In this document: in pieces, positions 1 to 5,798 of the stretch
How the letters are laid out: the number at the start of each line of letters is the position of its first letter
Numbering within the stretch: the stretch's first letter is position 1
DNA from: a virus
Virus record (IMG/VR): IMGVR_UViG_3300048836_000061
Coordinates: 1-28,832 of that record
Reading direction: 5' to 3' (one strand)
Length of the DNA: 28,832 bases
Translations under genes and position numbers: made by a program
The notes under the pieces: model-generated
The model's database searches: none
What the model saw: only the letters and a program-made list of their open reading frames with translations
Told to the model about the DNA's origin: nothing

Positions 1-582
1 GCCGAGACGGAGTTCAACGGGGCATTGAACCGCGCGCAGGCCGGCGTCGGCCGGGTTGCCACGGACGCTTCAAACCCGCAGACGAAAAGCCGGTACGCCA
101 GCTACGCCGCCCTGGATCGTGCGCTGCGGCCGGTCTACATCGATCAGGGGCTATCCCTGAGCTTCGACACGACCGACAGCCCAACGCCGGATTGTATCCG
201 CGTGCTGTGCCACGTCTCGCACGTCGGCGGGCATACCCGCACTTATCACGTCGATATGCCGAACGACGGCAAGGGCGCGAAGGGCGGCGACGTAATGACG
301 AAGACGCACGCGACTGGGGCCGCGATGTCCTACGGGATGCGCTACCTGCTGAAGATGATCTTCAACGTGGCGATTGGCGAGGATGACACGGACGGCAACG
401 CGCCGGCCGATGTGGCGCGCGTGACCGCGGAGCAAGCTGCGAACATCGAAGCGTTGCTGACCGAGGTTGGCGCGGATCGCAAGTTGTTCCTGCGTTACAT
501 GAAAGCCGACAGCGTGGAAGGGATCTACGCCCGCCACTACGCAAACGCGATTGCCGCGCTCGAGCGCAAGAGGAAAGCATGA
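1..582 (+). CDS. erf: ERF-family single-strand annealing protein (5' truncated)
   Basis: Single-strand DNA annealing recombinase of the ERF (P22 Erf-like) family, which pairs complementary strands during phage recombination and genome circularisation. The frame is open from base 1, so the N-terminus lies outside the window; the TTG at 25 is internal to the conserved domain and is unlikely to be the start. Family features are the N-terminal FNxAxxxAQ stretch, the SRYASYAALDRALRPVY segment, a CxVSHVGGHT beta-strand region, and TxxTHATGAAMSYGMRYLL followed by FNVAIGEDDTDGN. The C-terminal helices (AEQAANIEALL to the end) are the usual poorly conserved tail. The stop overlaps the exonuclease start by ATGA, so annealase and nuclease are translationally coupled as an ssDNA-annealing pair. 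Identification rests on remembered family motifs and is confident. Confidence 0.9.
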   Translation, partial: AETEFNGALNRAQAGVGRVATDASNPQTKSRYASYAALDRALRPVYIDQGLSLSFDTTDSPTPDCIRVLCHVSHVGGHTRTYHVDMPNDGKGAKGGDVMTKTHATGAAMSYGMRYLLKMIFNVAIGEDDTDGNAPADVARVTAEQAANIEALLTEVGADRKLFLRYMKADSVEGIYARHYANAIAALERKRKA

Positions 583-1202
583 TTCAGGGAAGCGATGAAT
601 GGAAAGCCGCCCGCTGCGGCAAGGTGACGGCATCGCGGGTTGCCGACGTGGTGGCGCGAACGAAGACCGGCTGGGGCGCGGGGCGTGCTAACTACATGGG
701 CGAATTGATCGCGGAGCGGCTGACCGGCATTCCTGCGGATAGCTACACGAACGCGGCGATGCAATGGGGGATCGATCACGAAGGGGAGGCCCGCGATGCC
801 TACGCCTTCCTGATCGGCCAGGAAATCGAAGAGGTCGGGCTCGTGGCGCATCCGACGATTGCGGATACGGGCGCGTCACCGGACGGGCTGGTTGGCGACG
901 ACGGGTTGGTTGAAATCAAATGCCCGAACACCGCCACGCATATCGAGACGCTACTCGGCCAGTCCGTGCCGGCCAAATACGTCACGCAGATGCAATGGCA
1001 GATGGCTTGCACGGGCCGGGAGTGGTGCGACTTCGTGAGCTATGACCCTCGGATGCCCGAGGCGCTGCGGCTGTTTGTGAAGCGCCTCGAACGCGACGAC
1101 GATCGGGTGAACGAGTTGGAGGCCGAAGTGCAGTTATTCCTGCGCGAGCTTGACGACAAACTGGCCGCGCTGACTGCGCTGACGCTGAAGGTGGCCGCAT
1201 GA
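579..1202 (+). CDS. YqaJ-like recombination exonuclease
   Basis: Lambda-exonuclease/YqaJ-type alkaline nuclease of the PD-(D/E)XK fold, 207 residues, the usual size. It would degrade one strand of double-stranded ends and hand single strands to the ERF protein encoded immediately upstream. Visible motifs are an N-terminal GSDEWKAARCGKVTASR (the typical 'W...R.g.iTAS' entry of the family), HEGEARDAY, the catalytic core GASPDGLVGDDGLVEIKCP with the D...EIK metal-binding and catalytic residues, and a following YVTQMQWQMACTGREWCDFV helix-strand segment with the Q..Q..M pattern. The start ATG overlaps the ERF stop and the stop overlaps the next start (ATGA). Function is inferred from motifs and the pairing with ERF. 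Confidence 0.92.
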   Translation: MIQGSDEWKAARCGKVTASRVADVVARTKTGWGAGRANYMGELIAERLTGIPADSYTNAAMQWGIDHEGEARDAYAFLIGQEIEEVGLVAHPTIADTGASPDGLVGDDGLVEIKCPNTATHIETLLGQSVPAKYVTQMQWQMACTGREWCDFVSYDPRMPEALRLFVKRLERDDDRVNELEAEVQLFLRELDDKLAALTALTLKVAA

Positions 1203-1372
1203 CAACTCGCTGGGTCGGTCGCCCGCCGAAGCTCCCGCCCGAAACCGTGCGCCGCATCCGTGAATGGGCGGCGCTCGGCCAGTCGCAGCGCGAAGTGGCG
1301 CGGACGCTGGGCGTGGACCCGAAGACGGTCAGCAACTACATCCGGCAGACGCACAAGCGCAAGGTGGAGTGA
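1199..1372 (+). CDS. Small helix-turn-helix protein
   Basis: 57-residue basic protein made almost entirely of a homeodomain-like helix-turn-helix. Residues 8-23 (RPPKLPPETVRRIREW) form the first helix, and the segment from GQSQREVARTLGVDP through KTVSNYIRQ is a canonical HTH with the A..LGV turn, as in Hin/resolvase-type or transposase N-terminal DNA-binding domains. There is room for nothing else, so it is either a small DNA-binding regulator or an accessory of the recombination module. It starts in the ATGA overlap with the exonuclease stop and ends in a TGATGG overlap with ninB, so it belongs to the operon. Specific target unknown. Confidence 0.8.
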   Translation: MTTRWVGRPPKLPPETVRRIREWAALGQSQREVARTLGVDPKTVSNYIRQTHKRKVE

Positions 1373-1791
1373 TGGCCGAGAGCATCTTCACTCTGCCGAA
1401 GATGCTGCCGCGCGAGCGTGCGATCGAGCGCGTGGCGGGATTCCTCGCGCGGCTGCCCGTCGAAAAGGCGTGGCGCGTGAGCGTGCAGGAACAGAAACGG
1501 ACGCGCACCCAGCAGCAGAACCGCTACCTGTGGGGCGTGGCGTATCCGGCGATCTTGGCCGGCGGTGGCGAAGCCCTGGGCGGCTGGACCGCCGAGGATC
1601 TGCACGAATACTTCCTCGGTGAACACTTCGGCTGGGAAACGCTGGAAGGGTTCGGCCGCAAGCGCATCAAGCCGCTGCGCCGTTCCGCCAAGCTATCCAC
1701 GCTGGAATTCTCTGACTTCGTGGCATTTATCCAGCGCAAGGCTGCGGAGTTCGGCGTGTACGTGCCGGATCCGAATGAGGGGGCGCTGTGA
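1372..1791 (+). CDS. ninB: NinB-like recombination protein
   Basis: 139-residue homologue of lambda NinB (Orf), a recombination mediator that binds single-stranded DNA and SSB and can replace RecFOR functions in phage recombination. Recognisable family features are the central KRTRTQQQNRYLWG motif (the R(S/T)..QN..yW signature), the EDLHEYF segment followed by a WETLEGFGRK hairpin region, and the C-terminal STLEFSDFVAFIQRKAAEFGVYVPDP helix and tail; the family ends similarly with 'GV.lpdP'. Length matches NinB (about 140-150). The ATG shares its first base with the upstream stop. The neighbouring genes (ERF, exonuclease, Ref-like nuclease) support a recombination role. Confidence 0.88.
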   Translation: MAESIFTLPKMLPRERAIERVAGFLARLPVEKAWRVSVQEQKRTRTQQQNRYLWGVAYPAILAGGGEALGGWTAEDLHEYFLGEHFGWETLEGFGRKRIKPLRRSAKLSTLEFSDFVAFIQRKAAEFGVYVPDPNEGAL

Positions 1792-2108
1792 CGACAAAGG
1801 CCGACCTGGCCCGGTTCCGCGCGTTCCAGCAAATAGGCTGCATCGCGTGCCGGTCGCGGGGCGTGTACTCGCAAGCCGACGTGCATCATCTGCTGTCGGG
1901 CGGGCGCAGGCGCGGGCACCAGTTCACGATCCCGTTGTGCCCGTGGCATCACCGGGGGCTGCAACAGGATCGGTGGGTCTCTGGTCCGCAGCTCGACAAG
2001 TATCTCGGCCCATCGCTGGCCCGTGCGCCAAAGTCATTCCGTGCCGAGTTCGGGGATGACGAAACGCTGCTGGCGACGGTCAATAAGCTGATCGAGAGGT
2101 TGACGTGA
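1788..2108 (+). CDS. Ref-like HNH nuclease (RecA-dependent nuclease family)
   Basis: 106-residue protein with the compact zinc-bound HNH core of phage Ref-like nucleases. Residues near 18-21 (CIAC) and a later CPWHH provide cysteine and histidine ligands; VHHLLSGGRRRGH and TIPLCPWHHRGLQ form the beta-beta-alpha metal-binding region. P1 Ref cuts DNA at RecA-bound D-loops. NinG/Rap-type proteins occupy the same position after ninB in lambda-like phages, so a junction- or D-loop-processing role is the natural inference. The start is GTG in a GTGA overlap with the ninB stop. It is shorter than P1 Ref, which carries an extra N-terminal RecA-interacting region, so only the nuclease domain is present here. 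Confidence 0.82.
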   Translation: MTTKADLARFRAFQQIGCIACRSRGVYSQADVHHLLSGGRRRGHQFTIPLCPWHHRGLQQDRWVSGPQLDKYLGPSLARAPKSFRAEFGDDETLLATVNKLIERLT

Positions 2109-2890
2109 AGTGCGAGTCCTGGATCTCTTTTCGGGCATCGGCGGATTCTCCCTCGGCCTTGAGCGAGCCGGGATGCGAACCGTCGCGTTCTGCGAGAAGG
2201 ACGAATACTGCCAGCGAGTCCTCCGCAAGCGCTGGCCCGACATCCCAATTCACCCTGACGTTAGAACACTGCCCAACATCGGAGGCATCGATCTCGTCTG
2301 TGGTGGCTTCCCGTGTCAGCCCTGGTCACACGCCGGGCAGCAGTTGGGCGCGGAGGATGACCGCCACCTCTGGCCGGCAATGCTTGAAGTCATCAAGCGA
2401 GAGCGGCCCGCTTGGGTGCTTGGAGAGAATGTTGTTGGACTCGTCAATCTGGGGCTCGACGCGGTGCTTTCTGACCTGGAGGCGAATGCATACGCCTGCC
2501 GGGCGTTTGATATTCCGGCTGGCGCTGTCGACGCCCCGCACATCCGGCGGCGAATCTGGATCGTGGCTCGCGACACCCACCGAGACGAACAACCAGAATT
2601 GCCCGTCCATGCAGAAGTGGCCGGGGTGCGCCCGCCTCACGGAAATGCTGCCGACCCCAACGGCTCGAGACTACAAGGACGGGACGAGCGTGCAGAACGT
2701 ACCGGAGAACGGGTTGTTGGGCCGGGTGTATGCGAACGCCACTGGCCGAGCCCTGACACCTGGATTCACGGAATGGATGATGGGATTCCCGCCCGGTCAC
2801 ACCGACTTAGGGCGCTCGGCAACAGCGTCGTCCCAGCGATCCCCGAAATCATCGGCCGCGCGATCCTCGAAGCGGAGCGACAATGAGTAA
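2105..2890 (+). CDS. Overlapping +1-frame ORF with methyltransferase-family motifs
   Basis: A 261-codon frame fully overlaps the methyltransferase gene. It is rich in Ser, Thr and Arg at its N-terminus, as expected of an out-of-frame reading, but its second half resembles sequences I recall from long phage cytosine-methylase proteins and stand-alone phage ORFs: CFLTWRRMHTPAGRLIFRLA (121-140), TPRTSGGE, LPTPTARDYKDGT (182-194), and LTPGFTEWMMGFPPGHTDL (217-235) followed by a Ser-rich SSQRSPKSS tail. Its GTG start is 5 bases from GAGAGG, a better spacing than the 10 bases for the in-frame enzyme start. It could be a real dual-coded protein, a relic of an ancestral in-frame recognition domain, or a reproducible shadow of methylase codon use. 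I cannot separate these by eye. Confidence 0.4.
   Translation: MKCESWISFRASADSPSALSEPGCEPSRSARRTNTASESSASAGPTSQFTLTLEHCPTSEASISSVVASRVSPGHTPGSSWARRMTATSGRQCLKSSSESGPLGCLERMLLDSSIWGSTRCFLTWRRMHTPAGRLIFRLALSTPRTSGGESGSWLATPTETNNQNCPSMQKWPGCARLTEMLPTPTARDYKDGTSVQNVPENGLLGRVYANATGRALTPGFTEWMMGFPPGHTDLGRSATASSQRSPKSSAARSSKRSDNE
2110..2886 (+). CDS. C5-cytosine DNA methyltransferase
   Basis: Transfers a methyl group from S-adenosylmethionine to cytosine C5 in DNA, most likely to protect phage DNA from host restriction or to mark it. All key motifs are in one frame: motif I DLFSGIGGFSLG (residues 5-16), motif IV FPCQPW with catalytic Cys69, motif VI ENV (106-108), motif VIII RRRIWIV (146-152), and motif X RALGNSVVPAIPEIIGRAI (234-252). 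At 258 residues it is short, with a small target-recognition region (about 155-225). The start is GTG at 2110; another GTG at 2105 in the +1 frame lies closer to the GAGAGG ribosome-binding site at 2094-2099. No cognate restriction enzyme is adjacent, so this is an orphan enzyme. The whole gene is overlapped by a second open frame (see next entry). Confidence 0.93.
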   Translation: MRVLDLFSGIGGFSLGLERAGMRTVAFCEKDEYCQRVLRKRWPDIPIHPDVRTLPNIGGIDLVCGGFPCQPWSHAGQQLGAEDDRHLWPAMLEVIKRERPAWVLGENVVGLVNLGLDAVLSDLEANAYACRAFDIPAGAVDAPHIRRRIWIVARDTHRDEQPELPVHAEVAGVRPPHGNAADPNGSRLQGRDERAERTGERVVGPGVCERHWPSPDTWIHGMDDGIPARSHRLRALGNSVVPAIPEIIGRAILEAERQ

Positions 2891-3017
2891 TCCTCCAATG
2901 TGGTTCTCCCCCGACTGGCGCGCGATCTACGCCGCCGCGCTGCGGCAGATCATGGCGGTGGAGAAACTCGCTAAGGCGGTTGGGCGGGAAATCAGGCCGA
3001 GAAAGGAGAAGCCATGA
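2883..3017 (+). CDS. Small hypothetical protein (44 aa)
   Basis: Short ORF starting in the ATGA overlap with the methyltransferase stop and ending in an ATGA overlap with the next gene. The protein begins MSNPPMWFSPDWRAIYAAA, then forms one amphipathic helix (LRQIMAVEKLAKAVG) and ends in a Lys/Arg-rich tail (REIRPRKEKP). There is no membrane segment or recognisable domain. The perfect head-and-tail coupling and the AAAGGAGAAG stretch at its 3' end, which serves as the ribosome-binding site of the next gene, are the main reasons to believe it is translated. Function unknown. Confidence 0.6.
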   Translation: MSNPPMWFSPDWRAIYAAALRQIMAVEKLAKAVGREIRPRKEKP

Positions 3018-3478
3018 GTGACATCGTAGAGAGGCTGCGCGTGGTGCCAGTTTTCGGCTTGCGTCCACCAGTTCACGGCCGGTTACGGAATGAAGCCGCC
3101 GACGAGATTGAGTCCCTCCGCTCGCGGCTGGCCAAATTACAAGGCGGTGAAGCCTGCTGCGTCACCCACGGCGAGGGCGCGTGTCAACTGACGTGTGTGA
3201 AATGCAACGATGAACTCCGCTCGCGGCTGGCCTCAACGCAACTGGAATTGACACACGCGGCGAACACTTGCGCCGATCAACAGCGCAGAGCGGAGAACGC
3301 GGAGGCGGCGTTTGAAGGTTCCTGTGACATGAACAAAATGATTCTGGAAAGGCTGGCCGCTGCGGACGCGCTGCTGCGGGACATCGCGGAAATGCGGGTT
3401 CCTGTCCTGCCGTCGAGGTTCATGGACGAGTCAATGGCGGAAGCTGCCCGCGCCTTCCTTGCGGGGGAGCAGAAATGA
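3014..3478 (+). CDS. Coiled-coil early protein with Cys-rich insert
   Basis: 154-residue hypothetical protein of the kind common in the small-gene arrays of phage early operons. It begins MSDIVERLR and has AADEIESLRSRLAKLQ as a first coiled-coil, then a cysteine cluster (ACCVTHGEGACQLTCVKC, about 47-64) that could bind a metal, then a second coil (ELRSRLASTQLELTHAANT). It ends in a RAENAEAAFE...RLAAADALLRDIAEM segment that recurs in the gene at 3555-3962. The strong AAAGGAG site precedes the start, which overlaps the upstream stop. No enzymatic motif is visible; it is likely a small regulatory or host-interaction protein, but this is only inference from position. Confidence 0.7.
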   Translation: MSDIVERLRVVPVFGLRPPVHGRLRNEAADEIESLRSRLAKLQGGEACCVTHGEGACQLTCVKCNDELRSRLASTQLELTHAANTCADQQRRAENAEAAFEGSCDMNKMILERLAAADALLRDIAEMRVPVLPSRFMDESMAEAARAFLAGEQK

Positions 3479-3689
3479 CCCCCGCGCAATGGCTCGCCAT
3501 GATTGCGATGGCCGCCGCGCTGGTGGTGGTGTACGTGGTGCTGACGGAGGAACGATGAGCATTAACCACTATCTCGGCATAGTCGATGGCGTTATGAACT
3601 TCTACTGTGTCAGGCCCGACCACTCTGAAAGCGTCAGGGACGAGCACGTTCTACGCCGCGACTACGATGCGTTGCGCTCGCGGCTGGCC
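3117..3689 (+). repeat. Short direct repeats shared by two early genes
   Basis: The 15-base word CGCTCGCGGCTGGCC, encoding part of LRSRLA, occurs three times, at about 3119-3133, 3218-3232 and 3675-3689. A separate 21-base identity (3290-3310 and 3780-3800) encodes AENAEAA in both coiled-coil genes, and GACGCGCTGCTGCGGGA also appears in each. The repeats are in frame and encode the same residues, so they are best read as duplicated coiled-coil modules, not as a regulatory array. Confidence 0.75.
3475..3558 (+). CDS. 27-residue single-helix membrane peptide
   Basis: Tiny ORF between two overlapping stops and starts (ATGA on both sides). The product is essentially one transmembrane helix: MTPAQWLAMIAMAAALVVVY followed by VVLTEER. 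Charged residues occur only at the C-terminus. The preceding gene ends in GGGGGAGCAGAA, a good ribosome-binding site for this ATG. Such one-helix peptides are frequent in phage early operons. Function unknown; existence is supported by the exact fit between its neighbours. Confidence 0.6.
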   Translation: MTPAQWLAMIAMAAALVVVYVVLTEER

Positions 3690-3962
3690 GCTGCGGAAAC
3701 CGTGCTCAAGATGCGTCCAACGATGAACATGGATCAGTGCGAGACGTATTGCGAAACAGCGAAGCTGCTCGTGGCTCGTGCGGAGAACGCGGAGGCGGCG
3801 CTAGCGGAGAGTGACGCGCTGCTGCGGGAGATCAATCAGCGGGCTCAGTGCGTGACATGGTACGACTACAGCGACGACGATGAGGATGTGCAGACCGACA
3901 TTGCTCAGTTAATGGTCGTGTGCAAGCGCATCGACGCCCACCTGGCGAGGAAGGACGCATGA
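3555..3962 (+). CDS. Coiled-coil early protein, partial paralogue of the 3014-3478 product
   Basis: 135-residue protein starting MSINHYLGIVDGVMNFY at the ATG that overlaps the stop of the membrane peptide; the longer upstream in-frame extension lies across that peptide gene and is not credible. The middle (DYDALRSRLAAAETVLK) and the segment RAENAEAALAESDALLREI repeat the coiled-coil modules of the 3014-3478 product, down to a 21-base identical stretch. The C-terminal part is different: an acidic YDYSDDDEDVQTD patch and a final helix. This looks like module duplication or shuffling between neighbouring early genes. No known domain; function unknown. Confidence 0.7.
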   Translation: MSINHYLGIVDGVMNFYCVRPDHSESVRDEHVLRRDYDALRSRLAAAETVLKMRPTMNMDQCETYCETAKLLVARAENAEAALAESDALLREINQRAQCVTWYDYSDDDEDVQTDIAQLMVVCKRIDAHLARKDA

Positions 3963-4141
3963 AATCTGGCAAGCAATTCTATGTCTGGATGATGAGGGGT
4001 CCGACCGGTAGCGTCGCGCCGTTCTACGGCTTCTGCTTCACACGGAAATGCCTGCTTGCGGACATCGCAAAACGCGGCCTGAAGCCTGACGGCGATTACA
4101 AGCCGATTCTCGTGTTGGTAACGCAATGGAAGGACGCATGA
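3959..4141 (+). CDS. Small hypothetical protein (60 aa)
   Basis: Starts at the ATG overlapping the upstream stop (MKSGKQFYVWMMRG...), preferred over the longer in-frame opening at 3920 because of the ATGA coupling and the GAGGAAGGA ribosome-binding site at 3946-3954. The product is a mixed aromatic and basic protein with a probable beta-hairpin N-terminus and a central helix (RKCLLADIAKRGLK), ending in PILVLVTQWKDA. It has no signal peptide or membrane segment. I do not recognise the family. Confidence 0.6.
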   Translation: MKSGKQFYVWMMRGPTGSVAPFYGFCFTRKCLLADIAKRGLKPDGDYKPILVLVTQWKDA

Positions 4142-4239
4142 AACGCCCACGCAAGCTCACCGACATCATCGGCCTCGCCCTGTTCGTCGCAGTCGCTCTA
4201 GGCGTGGTCTATCTGCTGGGCTGGGTGCTGGTGTTTTGA
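4138..4239 (+). CDS. 33-residue single-helix membrane peptide
   Basis: Last gene of the plus-strand operon, coupled by ATGA to the gene before it and preceded by GGAAGGACGC. A positively charged N-terminus (MKRPRKL) is followed by one long hydrophobic helix (IIGLALFVAVALGVVYLLGW), so an N-in membrane orientation is likely. The stop lies 30 bases inside the 3' end of the convergent Rz gene, leaving no room for a separate intergenic terminator. Function unknown. Confidence 0.6.
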   Translation: MKRPRKLTDIIGLALFVAVALGVVYLLGWVLVF

Positions 4240-4736
4240 GGCGCCGCCAGCGCCTCGTCCCTAGCCCGCAGCGCCCGGTACGCCGCCGCTACTTCGTCGG
4301 CTTGGCGGGCAAGCTCTCGTAGGGGGCCAGTATCGAATTCATCTGATCCGAGAACCAGCCCGGTTCCGGGGGCGGTGGCAGTTCCGCCGGGACCGGGGGC
4401 ATCACGCACGTTACCCGGACTTCCCTGACGGCACACGCGGATGACGCGAGTAGGCACAGGCCGATTGCGCAGATCCTCAAGCTCTTTTTCATACCCTGCC
4501 ACCGTATCCGCTGTGATCTGTTCCTGACGCACTGTAAGGGCCGCCACGCGGTCGTAGCACTTGGACCCATCCAAGCACGCCTCTTCCCGTTCGAGGGCGT
4601 CACGGACGCCGGGTAAGGCTTCGTGGGCATCTTTCCAGACGCTGATGCGCCAACCCATCGCCATGACCGCCACGACCGCCATGCCGGCGCCTACCGCTTT
4701 CCACGGCACGAGCTTGAGCCATGCGAGCGGGATCAT
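4209..4736 (-). CDS. Rz: Rz-like inner-membrane spanin
   Basis: 175-residue i-spanin candidate. An N-terminal membrane anchor (about residues 12-30, VPWKAVGAGMAVVAVMAMGW) is followed by a periplasmic helical domain with several coiled-coil stretches (HEALPGVRDALEREEACL, QEQITADTVAGYEKELEDLRNRP, LRELARQADEVAAAYRALRARDEAL). Rz proteins bridge to the Rz1 lipoprotein and fuse inner and outer membranes in the last step of lysis. The identification is strengthened by the Rz1-type gene wholly nested in another frame. The start overlaps the stop of the gene upstream (ATGA). The middle contains a Gly/Pro linker (about 104-125) where the nested Rz1 Pro-rich region is encoded, which explains its low-complexity composition. 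Confidence 0.85.
   Translation of the reverse strand: MIPLAWLKLVPWKAVGAGMAVVAVMAMGWRISVWKDAHEALPGVRDALEREEACLDGSKCYDRVAALTVRQEQITADTVAGYEKELEDLRNRPVPTRVIRVCRQGSPGNVRDAPGPGGTATAPGTGLVLGSDEFDTGPLRELARQADEVAAAYRALRARDEALAAPQNTSTQPSR
4289..4492 (-). CDS. Rz1: Rz1-like outer-membrane spanin lipoprotein (nested in Rz)
   Basis: 67-residue lipoprotein read in a different frame inside Rz, the classical nested arrangement. MKKSLRICAIGLCLLASSAC is a signal peptide with the lipidated Cys at residue 20; the lipobox SSAC is slightly unusual because Ser replaces Leu at -3. The mature part is proline-rich (PPVPAELPPPPEPGW) and ends with a WFSDQMNSILAPYE-like tail, closely matching lambda Rz1's PPPPPAW...W...L..I layout. 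The o-spanin sits in the outer membrane and contacts Rz across the periplasm. The start chosen is the ATG at 4492, preceded by GGCAGGG; the frame is open further upstream but that part lacks any signal. Confidence 0.85.
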   Translation of the reverse strand: MKKSLRICAIGLCLLASSACAVREVRVTCVMPPVPAELPPPPEPGWFSDQMNSILAPYESLPAKPTK

Positions 4737-4960
4737 GCCCAGACCGTTGTCGTATTGATGTCGGTCAGCGATCCGCCGCTAACGCAGGTTGATGGCGTCC
4801 CGACATACCACGGGTTTTCCCAAGGCTGCCGATACGGTCCAATCGGCCATAACGGCAGGACGGGAGTGTAGGGAATCGGGACGTAGACCGGACGCGCTTC
4901 AAGGTCACGGACGCGCCGTTCCAGTTCGTCGATCCGCTTCAACAGGTCGGCTTGTTTCAT
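4733..4960 (-). CDS. Small coiled-coil protein of the lysis region
   Basis: 75-residue protein with an N-terminal heptad helix (MKQADLLKRIDELERRVRDL) followed by a Pro/Tyr/Trp-rich tail (VYVPIPYTPVLPLWPIGPY and onward). An upstream in-frame GTG at 4972 is possible, but the ATG at 4960 has AGGAAAG 5 bases before it and is preferred. It overlaps the Rz start by ATGA. Short coil-plus-proline proteins of this kind are common between endolysin and spanin genes; no function is established and none is visible here. Confidence 0.6.
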   Translation of the reverse strand: MKQADLLKRIDELERRVRDLEARPVYVPIPYTPVLPLWPIGPYRQPWENPWYVGTPSTCVSGGSLTDINTTTVWA

Positions 4961-4968
4961 GGCTTTCC

Positions 4969-5151
4969 TCACTCGACCCGCTCCGCGATAAGCCCGATGA
5001 CGTGCGCGATGCTTTTCTCGGCCTCGACCAGCGCGTGCAGGGCCGCTTCACGGTGCCGCACGGGGTTGTCGCGCATGGCTTCACGCGCCAGGTTGAGCCG
5101 GTACAGTGCCTCGGCCAGATGATCGCTCAAGAGGTACGGTTCGACCTTCAT
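4969..5151 (-). CDS. Small helical protein of the lysis region
   Basis: 60-residue protein from the ATG at 5151 (MKVEPYLLSDHLAEALYRLN...), which overlaps the stop of the holin-like gene. The longer frame extending to 5271 is discarded because it reads across that gene with arginine- and histidine-rich nonsense. The product is predicted all-helical with amphipathic repeats (LNLAREAMRDNPVRHREAALHALVEAEKSIAHVI). It has no transmembrane segment and no recognised domain. Confidence 0.55.
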   Translation of the reverse strand: MKVEPYLLSDHLAEALYRLNLAREAMRDNPVRHREAALHALVEAEKSIAHVIGLIAERVE

Positions 5152-5345
5152 GCGTCTGCCTGCTCCTTGTTGGCGGCCTTCACCTTCTGCACGGTGTTGC
5201 CCGCGATGTAGACCGCGACCGTGGCGATGATGATGTCCCGAAAGATGGCCCCGTCGATCTTCGCGAACCACACCAGCACCGTGCAGGCCATCCCGCAGCC
5301 CATCGTCATCAGGAACCGCCGGCCGCCGAAGGTGGACAGGTTCAC
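5148..5345 (-). CDS. Holin-like small membrane protein
   Basis: 65 residues from a GTG start that overlaps the endolysin stop by GTGA. Two hydrophobic helices are visible: about residues 11-28 (FLMTMGCGMACTVLVWFA) and 35-51 (FRDIIIATVAVYIAGNT). They are separated by a short KIDGA turn and followed by a charged Lys/Ala tail. The GGRRFLMT opening and the VAVYIAGNT motif recur in small phage membrane proteins adjacent to endolysins. Position directly after the endolysin and the class II-like topology suggest a holin that permeabilises the inner membrane, but sequence alone cannot prove it; the 144-residue membrane protein next door is an alternative candidate. Confidence 0.65.
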   Translation of the reverse strand: MNLSTFGGRRFLMTMGCGMACTVLVWFAKIDGAIFRDIIIATVAVYIAGNTVQKVKAANKEQADA

Positions 5346-5797
5346 GGATACATCCCCGCCGGCAGCTCCCAATGCGGAGCGTCTATGAACGCCTTCTTCC
5401 CCGCCAACCTGCGCGACGCCACGTAGTCCGCGACCAGTTGCGCCGGGGTCTTCGTGGCCGTGTCCAGCCGCACCCAGGCGCCACCCCATCGCACCGGGAT
5501 CGCCGTGAGCCGGGACGCCTTCTGCATCGCCCCGGCGATCTGGTAGTACAGGCCCATGTCCCAGCGGATCTCACCCACCCACGCGGCCAGGTCAACGGCG
5601 TGGCCGGTGATGTGCCGGCTGTTCATGGTCTGCGATGCGCCGGACTGTACGAGTTCCTGCTGGCGCTTCATGGTGCGCAGCCCTTCGATCACCACGAAGT
5701 CGATCGGGGTCAGCTCGAGCGCGTGCCTGACGACGCGCACGAGGTCAGGGTGAACCCCCTTCAGGTTGCGCAGCGAGCGGGCGGATAGCGTGTACAC
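5342..5797 (-). CDS. M15-type peptidoglycan endopeptidase (endolysin)
   Basis: 151-residue zinc peptidase of the VanY/L-alanyl-D-glutamate peptidase group used as endolysin by many phages; it cleaves the peptide part of murein at lysis. The zinc-site signature NSRHITGHAVDL supplies the His and Asp ligands, and the terminal DAPHWELP supplies the second His, with the catalytic acid expected just before it. The N-terminal SLRNLKGVHPDLVRVVRHAL and EGLRTMKRQQELV segments are typical of the phage subfamily. The start is GTG at 5797 in a tight TGACGTG junction, with AAGGA upstream; the longer opening to 5836 overlaps the preceding gene and reads as nonsense. No signal peptide is seen, so release depends on a holin. 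Confidence 0.9.
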   Translation of the reverse strand: MYTLSARSLRNLKGVHPDLVRVVRHALELTPIDFVVIEGLRTMKRQQELVQSGASQTMNSRHITGHAVDLAAWVGEIRWDMGLYYQIAGAMQKASRLTAIPVRWGGAWVRLDTATKTPAQLVADYVASRRLAGKKAFIDAPHWELPAGMYP

Positions 5798-5798
5798 G

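Noticed and set aside
4969-5271. Longer form of the small lysis-region protein starting at 5271
   Set aside because: The extra N-terminal part is His/Arg/Gly-rich and reads across the holin-like gene; the ATG at 5151 has the ATGA junction.
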